Shown here: positions 6,264 through 13,342 of the stretch, one piece after another
Layout: the number at the start of each line of letters is the position of its first letter
Position numbering within the stretch: position 1 is the first letter of the stretch
NCBI GenBank assembly: GCA_016194725.1
Contig: JACQAW010000192.1
Location: 1 to 18,563 of the forward strand
Direction of reading: 5' to 3'
DNA from: Deltaproteobacteria bacterium
GTDB lineage: Bacteria > Bdellovibrionota > UBA1018 > UBA923
DNA: 18,563 nt
Translations under genes and position numbers: made by a program
Notes under the pieces: generated by a model
Told to the model about the DNA's origin: nothing
What the model saw: only the letters and a program-made list of their open reading frames with translations
Databases searched by the model: none

Positions 6264-7895
6264 ATGATGTCAGTGAAAAATCGAGCTCAGGAACGACTCC
6301 TTATCGGCAGCACCGCCGCGCTCGCCCTCGTGATCTGGTTTTTTCAGTCGCTGCACTGGCATTCGATGATGGATGGCGACACCTCCATCTTTCCGCTGAT
6401 GAGCACCGAAGTTCTCAAGGGCCATCATTTCATCTACACCGCCGGGCAGGCGCACGGCGGCACGCCGCTGGTTTACCTGCGCGCCCTGGTATTCCGGATT
6501 TTTGGAGTTTCGCAATTCACCGCGGTATTTCTGAACGGGCTGGTGCTTGTCGCGTCTGGCGTTCTGTGGTCCTGCTTTGCGTATCGCCTTGCCGGTCCGC
6601 TGACGTGCCTGGCGGTGGGATTGCTTACCGCGATTGGCAGCGAGCCATTGGCGCAGTATTCGCTGACGGACTATTACGTGCTTTCTTTTTTCGCGGGCGG
6701 CCTGATGCTCAATGCGGCCATTGCGCTCTCGGCGCGGGTACGCATGTCGCACACCGCTGCATTCTGGCTGGGTGGACTGACCGGCTTTGCGTTCTACATC
6801 TGTCGTTTTACGCCGCTTTACGCGCTGCTGGCCACGGCCTTTTACCTTTCGCTTTCGCCCAGTACCCGTTCCGCGGCGCTGCTGCCGGCCGCGCGTGAGC
6901 TTTATCGCACGCGCGGAATCAAAGGCATTGTCAGCAAGCTGCTGCTGGTCGGACTTGCGGTTAATACGCTGCTGATCTTTCCGGCGTTTTTCACCTCCGA
7001 CTCCTTTCTTGGCGTGAACGCCGAAGCCGCGCTCAAAACGAGCGCCAAGCTCGCGCTGGCTCTGTGGCTACTGCACCGCTGGCCACTACTTCTCAAAACC
7101 ACCCGGCCGCTGATTTTTGCCGCAGGCGCCACGTTGGGCATGGTGCCACATTTTGCGTTTGCCCTCACCCACCCCGAGCACATTGACCGCACCACCGGGC
7201 TGGTGCGCTGGAGCGACTTCGCACCGCTGGTGTCCAGCATTCCCTTTAACGTGGGCTCAAACTTCGCGCGCGCAGCCCCGCTGACGTGGGGACTGGCGGG
7301 AGCAATCGCGGCCCTGCTTTTGCTGGCGCTGGGCTTTACCGGCCGCAATGCCAAACTTAAACGCTGGCTTGCCATCGGGCTCGTGGCCGGTGTGCTTCCA
7401 GCCATCGCTTCGTGGGTACTGATTCACACCTATATGTATTTCAAGGTGCAGTACTTCTACCCGGGCCTGATGCCGCTTTACCTTTGTCTGGGCCTGGCCG
7501 TGGCCAGCTCGAGGTGGAAACCACCCGCGCTCGCGCTGCTGGGCATCGTGCTTCTCACGGGTTGCATCGACCTTTATGCCAGCTTCAGCAAACCCAACTA
7601 CCGGATCAACAGCGGCATACTTGAAACCATGCATGAGTGGGGCGTTGACAAGGGCACGGGCTTTTACGACTCGACCTACGACGTCATGTGGGCCCTTGGA
7701 AATCAGGTCACGCTTGATCCGCTGCACGCCAGCCGATTTCCACTGCTCCACGACCAGGTCACCGCGGCCCCGCGCATAGCCTATATTTTTCATGAGGGCG
7801 ACGACGTGCCCGAGGCAAAAAGCGAATACAAGATCGAGCGCACCAGGCACCTGCCCAATGGCTACACGCTGGAATTGCTTAGCAAGTCCCGCTAG
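6264..7895 (+). CDS. Polytopic membrane protein, GT-C glycosyltransferase-like
   Basis: Protein of 543 residues with about ten predicted membrane helices. The first (about 13-28) is followed by an acidic loop, SMMDGDTS (34-41), then an amphipathic stretch before the second helix. This pattern, with an acidic motif in the first external loop, is typical of GT-C fold enzymes that transfer sugars from polyprenyl phosphates. The final 110 residues are soluble (from about residue 430). No finer family signature was recognised, so donor and acceptor are unknown, and a non-enzymatic membrane protein is possible. Tandem ATGs at 6264 and 6267 lack a recognisable ribosome binding site. The gene is divergent from the PAP2 gene, which, if it acts on polyprenyl phosphates, would give a plausible but unproven functional link. 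Confidence 0.72.
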   Translation: MMSVKNRAQERLLIGSTAALALVIWFFQSLHWHSMMDGDTSIFPLMSTEVLKGHHFIYTAGQAHGGTPLVYLRALVFRIFGVSQFTAVFLNGLVLVASGVLWSCFAYRLAGPLTCLAVGLLTAIGSEPLAQYSLTDYYVLSFFAGGLMLNAAIALSARVRMSHTAAFWLGGLTGFAFYICRFTPLYALLATAFYLSLSPSTRSAALLPAARELYRTRGIKGIVSKLLLVGLAVNTLLIFPAFFTSDSFLGVNAEAALKTSAKLALALWLLHRWPLLLKTTRPLIFAAGATLGMVPHFAFALTHPEHIDRTTGLVRWSDFAPLVSSIPFNVGSNFARAAPLTWGLAGAIAALLLLALGFTGRNAKLKRWLAIGLVAGVLPAIASWVLIHTYMYFKVQYFYPGLMPLYLCLGLAVASSRWKPPALALLGIVLLTGCIDLYASFSKPNYRINSGILETMHEWGVDKGTGFYDSTYDVMWALGNQVTLDPLHASRFPLLHDQVTAAPRIAYIFHEGDDVPEAKSEYKIERTRHLPNGYTLELLSKSR

Positions 7896-7936
7896 GTTCA
7901 GCCCGCCTTGACAGTGCCGAAATCGTTCACAATGTT

Positions 7937-8881
7937 ATGAATATGGATAAAGACCCTTACTCAGTGCTGGGCGTCTCAAAAACAGCAGGCCAGGATGAGA
8001 TAAAAAAAGCCTATCGCAAGCTCGCCAAAAAGCTGCACCCTGATCTCAATCCGGGGAATAAAGAGATGGAGCGCCGCTTTAAAGAGGTAACGGCAGCCTA
8101 CGACATTCTGGGCGATGCCGAAAAGCGTACCAAATTCGACACTCAGGGCGCAGATGCCTTCAATGGAAGCGACGGTTCTGGTTTCGGACACCAAGGGACG
8201 TCACGCGGCGGCCCATTCTATTACCAGACCCAGAGCGGTCCAGGTGGCGGCCGTTATGCGCAGGGTTTTGCCGAAGGGTTCGACGAAGATTTGCTCAGCT
8301 CGCTTTTTGGTGGACGGGGCCGAACCGCACGCGCGCCCTCAAAGGGCGCAGACCAGCACTATAAAATGGCTGTAGAGTTTCGCGATGCCGTACTGGGTGC
8401 CGAGCCCGAAGTTATCCTTCCCGACGGCCGGCGCGTTCGCGTGAAAATTCCCGCTGGCATTGAAACGGGCTCCAAACTTCGCCTTGCAGGAATGGGACAG
8501 CCTGGCCCAGCCGGAACTCCCGCCGGCGATCTTTTTGTGGAGCTCGACGTTAAACCATCGGCGCGGTACCGGCGAGCGGGCCACGACCTCGAAGTCGACC
8601 TGCCAGTCGCGTTTTCAGAGGCGGCGCTGGGTGGCCAGGCCAAGGTGGCCACGGTTGACGGCCAGGTGATGCTCGAAATTCCTGCGGGAGTCACCACCGG
8701 CTCACGCCTTCGTATTCGAGGCAAAGGAGCCCTTGATCGCGCTACCGCCAAACGGGGCGACCAGATCACGATCATCAAAGTCATGATGCCCGAAAAAATC
8801 GACGATGAGCTGCGCGAGTTCCTGCGCAAATGGAGCGAGAAAAACCCGCAAAACCCCCGGGGAGAAACTCATGTCTCGTAA
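7937..8881 (+). CDS. cbpA: CbpA-type DnaJ co-chaperone
   Basis: Protein of 314 residues. A J domain (about 6-72) carries the HPD motif (34-36) that stimulates DnaK ATPase. A Gly/Phe-rich linker (about 75-135) includes the FAEGFDEDLLSSLFGG stretch, then two C-terminal beta-sandwich substrate-binding domains follow (about 140-300). The zinc-finger Cys repeats of DnaJ are absent, which marks it as class II, CbpA-like. The following gene encodes CbpM, the specific modulator of CbpA, which strengthens the call. ATG codons at 7937 and 7943 are both possible; neither has a good ribosome binding site. A TTGACA lies at 7908-7913 but no matching -10 was found at a sensible distance. The stop overlaps the cbpM start by 11 bp. 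Confidence 0.93.
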   Translation: MNMDKDPYSVLGVSKTAGQDEIKKAYRKLAKKLHPDLNPGNKEMERRFKEVTAAYDILGDAEKRTKFDTQGADAFNGSDGSGFGHQGTSRGGPFYYQTQSGPGGGRYAQGFAEGFDEDLLSSLFGGRGRTARAPSKGADQHYKMAVEFRDAVLGAEPEVILPDGRRVRVKIPAGIETGSKLRLAGMGQPGPAGTPAGDLFVELDVKPSARYRRAGHDLEVDLPVAFSEAALGGQAKVATVDGQVMLEIPAGVTTGSRLRIRGKGALDRATAKRGDQITIIKVMMPEKIDDELREFLRKWSEKNPQNPRGETHVS

Positions 8882-9128
8882 TAAAAAGCTCGAAGAGGTC
8901 AGCCGCGAGAGTGGCGTTGAGCCCCAAACAATCCTCGAGTTCATTCATCAAGAGTGGATCGTTCCCGTTGAACCCGGGATTGCCGAGGGCTTTGACGACG
9001 AAGACGTCGCGCGCACCCGCCTGATTCATGAGCTTCGCGACGATTTTGGGGTCAACGACGAGGGAATCGAGATCATTCTTCACCTGCTCGATGAGATTTA
9101 CGCACTCCATTTCCACAAGGAACCCTGA
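8871..9128 (+). CDS. cbpM: Chaperone modulator CbpM
   Basis: Protein of 85 residues with a MerR-like winged-helix layout. It contains EFIHQEWIVPVEP and FDDEDVARTRLIHEL blocks followed by GVNDEGIEIILHLLDEIYAL, the pattern of CbpM/YccD proteins. CbpM binds the J domain of CbpA, blocking both its co-chaperone and DNA-binding activity. The ATG at 8871 has a GGGGAGA ribosome binding site five bases upstream and overlaps the end of cbpA by 11 bp, so the two are coupled. An upstream in-frame ATG at 8805 would add 22 residues read out of frame from cbpA and is not favoured. The 3' end overlaps the convergent RnfD-like gene by 31 bp. Confidence 0.93.
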   Translation: MSRNKKLEEVSRESGVEPQTILEFIHQEWIVPVEPGIAEGFDDEDVARTRLIHELRDDFGVNDEGIEIILHLLDEIYALHFHKEP

Positions 9129-9904
9129 CGCTGCTCATGGTCACGAACCCAGGGTAGCAGGGTTGCGGCAAAAACCAGTGCGTAGAGCATGCCAGAGATA
9201 ACCTGATAATAGCGCAGGACCGCGTCGATGAACGCGACGAAAACGGCATAGGCGATTCGATTCCTGCGATATCGGGGCGTGGTCGCGGGGTCGCTAAGCA
9301 TATGAAACGAAAAAACCAGAAATGACGAGCTCAGCATTGGCGCGAGGACGAACAGGGGGTCCGCCCCTGTTAGGGCAGCCCGAACCAGTCCGAAAATCAG
9401 AAATCCGACAATCCACGATAATGAGATGTCCACCTGTCCCGCATATATTGAAGTTACCGATCCAAGGGTTGCGAAAACGATCGAAGGCCACAGGTAACCG
9501 GTAAAAAGGTGCGGGATCGCAGCAACCTTTGCCGGTAGCAGCTGAATCAAGAGCACCACGCCGAAGTTGGCAGGATTCAGGAAGTGGCGGCCTCGATAGG
9601 TGCAAAAAGCCTTGGAGGCTATCGCGAGCAATACGGCCAGCAGATAATATTCCCAACGCGAAACACTGATCAGAATCGTGCAGGCGAGCGCGATAATCAT
9701 CGCACTCAAGGGGAACACGATCTTTTTGTAATAAAAATGGCCCAGCAGCAGGTCAAGGACAACTGCCTCGGTTAGCGCCAGCGCGGTTACAAATTGGGGA
9801 CGCTCCAGGTGAAATATATAGCGAGCGGCAATGGAATAGCCCAAAAGCATCGTGAGCTGCATATAGCGCGGGTCGCGAGCGCCCGGCGGCCTGGGAAACT
9901 TCAT
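9098..9904 (-). CDS. Stand-alone RnfD/NqrB-like membrane protein
   Basis: Protein of 268 residues with about nine membrane helices. RnfD/NqrB-type signatures include FLNPANFGVVLL (108-119), TGADPL (179-184) and SDPATTPRYRR (204-214). In RnfD and NqrB the region matching TGADPL reads SGATPL, and its Thr carries covalent FMN; here that position is Asp182. RnfD is a subunit of the ion-pumping Rnf electron-transport complex, but no other rnf gene is visible, so it must have another role or partner. The ATG at 9904 shares an ATGA overlap with the stop of the FG-GAP gene, placing it third in the operon. A longer reading to 10078 would lie wholly inside that gene and is rejected. The 3' end overlaps cbpM by 31 bp. 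Confidence 0.75.
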   Translation of the reverse strand: MKFPRPPGARDPRYMQLTMLLGYSIAARYIFHLERPQFVTALALTEAVVLDLLLGHFYYKKIVFPLSAMIIALACTILISVSRWEYYLLAVLLAIASKAFCTYRGRHFLNPANFGVVLLIQLLPAKVAAIPHLFTGYLWPSIVFATLGSVTSIYAGQVDISLSWIVGFLIFGLVRAALTGADPLFVLAPMLSSSFLVFSFHMLSDPATTPRYRRNRIAYAVFVAFIDAVLRYYQVISGMLYALVFAATLLPWVRDHEQRQGSLWKWSA

Positions 9905-11652
9905 GGGCTGCCGCCTTCCTTGAGCAGATGAATCTGGCCGGGCGCAAGATGGTTGAGGTGGTCGGTCATACCCGAGGGCCAGCGGACCATGATATCCACA
10001 TCGGCTTCGACGGGCAGCCCAAAATGAATTCGGGGATCGGAACTTGCCATGAGGCCGCTTTTGCCGCCGGTGGCCCACCGGTACTGGGGGCGCTGGCCCG
10101 GCTGCCGCAGCTCGATGACGGCCCCCGTACCGTCGCGATTGGAGCGTGTGCCGACCAGCGAAAGCTCAATCCACCTTTTACCGGGCTTTACGGTGTTTCG
10201 CAGCAAATGCGGTGGCCCATTCTGAGTCGTGACAATCAGGTCCATACTGCCGTTGTTATCGAAGTCAATCATTCCCGCCGCGCGACCATCCCAGCTTTCC
10301 ACGAGGCCCACCGCCTCGGCAACATTCTCAAAGTGTCCTTCCCGGTTCCAGAACATACAGCTGTGGTCATGACCTTTCAGATTCATTCGTTTGAGGTCGG
10401 GCATTCGAATAAGATCCGTGGAGGACGACATTGAGCTCATCAAATGGTATTCATAGTCACCGGCTTTGGGATCGCCCGAGATAAAGCCGTTGGTGACAAA
10501 CAGGTCCTCGCTTCCATCGAGATCAAAATCAGCGAACGCGGAGCCCCAGTTGAAAGTGCCGCATTTGCTCGTTCCCCAGGCATAGGCCGACTCGGTGGCC
10601 AGATCGTCAGTACCCGAAAATTTAAACAGGTAATTTCCCAGCTCCGGCTCATAATATCGAGAGTTTTCGTTCGAAACATGGATATGAGGCCGTCCATCGT
10701 GCGCAAGATCGCCGAACGAAACTCCCATGCCGGACCGCCGATCGACGGAAGGAAAGCTTCTGGACCATGAGTCGATGAGTTTCCGGTCCTTTGCCGTCCA
10801 GAAGCTGTCGGGCCCGAAGTCATTGGATATATACAGCCGCTGAAGACCGTCGCCTCGCACGTCGGCTGCCCCACCATCCAGACTCCAGCCGGTATCGGAA
10901 CCGCCGGCAACTGGAGTCACGTTCTTGAACGTTCCATCACCTTGATTACGATAGAGGGTATTGTCACCGCCGTTACGAGACGTGCCAAGGCCGTCAAGCC
11001 AGATACGGGGTGTTGGTACCGGCAAGGCAAAATAGTTGAGCGGTTTCCAATACCGCAACACGTAAAGATAGATAAGACCATCACCGTCGTAATCAATCGG
11101 AACCGCGCCCGCGGAGCTCAGGCAGTCGCCGAGGCCAGAACTTTTCGAAACGTTCTCGAAATGATCTCCAAGATTGTGAAACAGCATCGAGCAGCCCAGG
11201 CGCGCCAGGTACACATCGGGCCGCCCGTCATTGTCGTAATCGAACACGACCGGGGTTACGGTCGCTCCCGCTCTGTTGGTGTCGGCAATTCCCCACTCTT
11301 CGGCGACCTCCTTGAAGCCATTGCCGTGTTGATTGAGATAGAGATGATTTTTTTCATCGCGGCCGGCCGACACAAGAAGAATGTCCATCCAGCCATCGCC
11401 ATTGAAATCGGCCACGGCTACTCCGCTGCCCAGGAAAATCAACCGCATTTTTGCCTGAATCTGCGGATCCAGCACGGGATCTTTGTAGCGAAAGGTGATG
11501 CCCATTTCACGAGTGACGTCCTGAAGTTGAAACGCGGGCTTGGGAGCGTCCGCCGGCCTGCGCGGCGTAGATCCTGACCGAATAAGCCAACCGCCAAAAA
11601 AAATCGCGGCCACCAGGATACATCCCTTGAGTCGCGAGAACTTTTGCAGCAT
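9901..11652 (-). CDS. CRTAC1-type FG-GAP/VCBS repeat protein with ASPIC/UnbV domain
   Basis: Protein of 583 residues from the ATG at 11652. An N-terminal signal or anchor segment (about 8-25) is followed by about seven FG-GAP/VCBS-like repeats with calcium-loop motifs, for example ADFNGDGWMDILLV (81-94), FDYDNDGRPDVYLA (137-150) and ADFDLDGSEDLFV (374-386). A C-terminal ASPIC/UnbV domain (about 495-580) contains SNRDGTGAVIELR. The protein should lie in the periplasm or on the cell surface as a beta-propeller; its ligand is unknown. Three middle loops have lost the final Asp (DYDGDGLIYLYV, DVRGDGLQRLYI, DLAHDGRPHIHV). A TTG at 11697 would add 15 residues and overlap the upstream gene, but only the ATG places the hydrophobic segment normally. 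It is second in the operon and overlaps the RnfD-like gene by four bases. Confidence 0.88.
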   Translation of the reverse strand: MLQKFSRLKGCILVAAIFFGGWLIRSGSTPRRPADAPKPAFQLQDVTREMGITFRYKDPVLDPQIQAKMRLIFLGSGVAVADFNGDGWMDILLVSAGRDEKNHLYLNQHGNGFKEVAEEWGIADTNRAGATVTPVVFDYDNDGRPDVYLARLGCSMLFHNLGDHFENVSKSSGLGDCLSSAGAVPIDYDGDGLIYLYVLRYWKPLNYFALPVPTPRIWLDGLGTSRNGGDNTLYRNQGDGTFKNVTPVAGGSDTGWSLDGGAADVRGDGLQRLYISNDFGPDSFWTAKDRKLIDSWSRSFPSVDRRSGMGVSFGDLAHDGRPHIHVSNENSRYYEPELGNYLFKFSGTDDLATESAYAWGTSKCGTFNWGSAFADFDLDGSEDLFVTNGFISGDPKAGDYEYHLMSSMSSSTDLIRMPDLKRMNLKGHDHSCMFWNREGHFENVAEAVGLVESWDGRAAGMIDFDNNGSMDLIVTTQNGPPHLLRNTVKPGKRWIELSLVGTRSNRDGTGAVIELRQPGQRPQYRWATGGKSGLMASSDPRIHFGLPVEADVDIMVRWPSGMTDHLNHLAPGQIHLLKEGGSP

Positions 11653-11674
11653 GCTCAGAGAAAACCCCGCCTTC

Positions 11675-13189
11675 TTATCGCCCGGCTTTTGGATCAAAGA
11701 TCAGATTTTCTGTTTTGCCCGACAAATTCAACGCCCGGGTATAGTTCCGCAAGGTTGTTCGTTTCCAAAAAAAGCCATCTTTAAGATAAGATCCTAGCTC
11801 GGTTAGCTCGTATTTGTAAAAATTAAAGCTGACCAGATGCGCCGGTTCGCCAATAAAGGGGTTGGTGGCGAATAACGCCTGAATTTCGGGCGTACCTTGC
11901 AGCAGACCCCTGGCAACCGAGGTGGTCAATTCGTAATCGCTTACGTTCTGATCGTCGAGATTGACGTTCTGCAGGGTGGCTTCGAATCGCGACAGGAGTG
12001 GTAATCCCGGCGCAGCTAGCCGCGACAGGTTTTGGGGAAGATATCGGTAGTCATAGGCATGCCACCTACTGCCCATTTCATTGGAACCTTCGAACTCGAG
12101 TCCTGGGAATCCGGCTGGCCATTTTCTGGCACTCCCGCGTCCCAACGAATATTTCGTGATGATTCCGAATCTGCCCAGCAGATTCAGAGGCATTTGGGCC
12201 AGCTCCGGAAGCACTTCAGGGTGTAAGCCCAGGGTACTCGAAAACGAAAGAGCTGAAGCATAGCTATAAACGATCATGAGGACTAGAGCGGTCCCCATCC
12301 AGGCCAGTTTAAGGAAGCCGTTCTGGTCTTTGATTTGACCGGGTTCCATTGGTTTGCGTTTAGCGACGATCAAGGCAAACACCGAATCGTCAACAAGCCA
12401 CACCCCAGCACCCATTGCCAGAATATTCAGCCAGCCATTGCTCTCACATAGCCATGAGCTCATTTGAAATAAGGTCCAGAGGCAGCAGGCGATCGATCTT
12501 CCTCGAACGCCAGTGATCGCCAGGGCTGGCGCGCCAAGCTGAGCCGCGACCGTCAATCCGCGACGCAGCGCCTGGACCCATCCCGGCAGCTGGTAGCAAA
12601 GATAACCGACGATTGTCGGAAAGGCCCCCGGATTGACAGGCGCAACCCACGAGTCAGTGCCAGCAAGAGCATCGACACCCGACTCAATCATGATTTTCAG
12701 AACAAAACAGCGCATCAGAAACACGAGCATTGGTGCAGGCTGTTCGCGATCGGCCAGGCCCGGGCTAATCCCTTTCGGAACGATAAATAATGCCAGAAAA
12801 CTGCTTTCCAGAAGAAGCCCATCAAGCTGCGGCAGACGAAATCCCCCGCAAATCGAGAGTAGGTAAAGCGAGCCGAACAGGCAAAAAATATTGGTTATTC
12901 GCGGTGCAATATTAAGCAAAAGCCCGACCGCGCAAAGCAGACCACCCAGAGCTACACAGGGAACGGCGCCATGGCGTTCGATTCCGCTGCTCAGTAGTGC
13001 CAAGGCTTGGCCTTCGCGACACCAGCCCAAAAACGCGATGACGAAGGACAAGCCAAGGAAACGGAGAAAACACCACCGTGGCCATAGGTGCGAACCCTGA
13101 TTTGCCGGTGAAAACATGCGCTTAAGCGCCATAAGGTCGAGCGAAATTTCTGTAAAACCGTTATTATTACTCAGGCTCAGCAAGGGCAT
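11675..13189 (-). CDS. Lipase maturation factor (LMF)-family membrane protein
   Basis: Protein of about 504 residues. The N-terminal half is polytopic. It holds the family-like blocks LWPRWCFLRFLGLSFVIAFL, LDGLLLESSFLALF, RCFVLKIMIESGV and SSWLCESNGWLNILAMG. The C-terminal half is soluble, with FEGSNEMGSRWHAYDYRYLP, NPFIGEPAHLVSFNFYKYEL and GFFWKRTTLRNY. These follow the lipase maturation factor 1 pattern. In animals LMF1 is an ER protein needed to fold dimeric lipases; bacterial members are of unknown role. The start is uncertain: ATG 13189 is the longest ATG form, TTG at 13213 is possible, and ATG at 13132 or 13117 would match the usual family N-terminus better. None has a clear ribosome binding site. 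It leads a three-gene operon with the FG-GAP and RnfD-like genes, with a 22-bp gap to the next start. Confidence 0.85.
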   Translation of the reverse strand: MPLLSLSNNNGFTEISLDLMALKRMFSPANQGSHLWPRWCFLRFLGLSFVIAFLGWCREGQALALLSSGIERHGAVPCVALGGLLCAVGLLLNIAPRITNIFCLFGSLYLLSICGGFRLPQLDGLLLESSFLALFIVPKGISPGLADREQPAPMLVFLMRCFVLKIMIESGVDALAGTDSWVAPVNPGAFPTIVGYLCYQLPGWVQALRRGLTVAAQLGAPALAITGVRGRSIACCLWTLFQMSSWLCESNGWLNILAMGAGVWLVDDSVFALIVAKRKPMEPGQIKDQNGFLKLAWMGTALVLMIVYSYASALSFSSTLGLHPEVLPELAQMPLNLLGRFGIITKYSLGRGSARKWPAGFPGLEFEGSNEMGSRWHAYDYRYLPQNLSRLAAPGLPLLSRFEATLQNVNLDDQNVSDYELTTSVARGLLQGTPEIQALFATNPFIGEPAHLVSFNFYKYELTELGSYLKDGFFWKRTTLRNYTRALNLSGKTENLIFDPKAGR

Positions 13190-13251
13190 AGGATCGAGTA
13201 TATCAGTCCGCAACTAAATGGGATTACCGAATAGCCTCACAATATAAAAGG

Positions 13252-13320
13252 TTTACCCTCCGTGTGTCCGACCAAAACCGGACTATTTTAGTACACTTTT
13301 TTAACTATCCATTTACCCTC
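13252..13320. repeat. Pair of TTTACCCTC direct repeats
   Basis: TTTACCCTC occurs at 13252-13260 and again at 13312-13320, exactly 60 bp apart, in the intergenic region between the divergent LMF operon and the phospholipase gene. This could be a pair of binding sites or chance. The region is AT-rich compared with its surroundings, as expected for a divergent promoter region. No clear -35/-10 pair was identified for the LMF operon. Confidence 0.25.
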
Positions 13321-13327
13321 ACCTCTG

Positions 13328-13341
13328 ATAATGCTTTGCAT
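13328..13341 (+). promoter_or_regulatory. ATAATGYTTTGCAT element upstream of phospholipase gene
   Basis: ATAATGCTTTGCAT lies immediately before the preferred ATG at 13343. A copy differing at one base (ATAATGTTTTGCAT) precedes the C11 protease gene at 14797-14810. GATAAT (13327-13332) could be a -10 box, but no good -35 stands 16-18 bases upstream, and the transcript would then be nearly leaderless. Confidence 0.25.
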
Positions 13342-13342
13342 T

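Noticed and set aside
6610..6625. Second sigma-54-like GG-N10-GC match
   Set aside because: It lies deep inside the GT-C-like coding region with no gene start downstream; treated as a chance match.
6137..6898. Open frame of 253 codons overlapping the GT-C-like gene in another frame
   Set aside because: Low-complexity, Arg/Ala-rich translation typical of an out-of-frame reading; the real gene has membrane helices and a plausible start.
7908..7938. TTGACA as a -35 box for cbpA
   Set aside because: The hexamer is perfect, but the best -10 candidates are poor or 19 bp away, and the start site would fall at or inside the coding start.
9905..10078. N-terminal extension of the RnfD-like protein
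   Set aside because: These 58 codons lie inside the FG-GAP gene, are Arg/Pro-rich and lack membrane character; the ATG at 9904 overlaps the upstream stop as expected for coupled genes.
10942..11577. Open frame of 211 codons opposite the FG-GAP gene
   Set aside because: No family motifs; explained by antisense reading of Asp/Gly-rich repeats.
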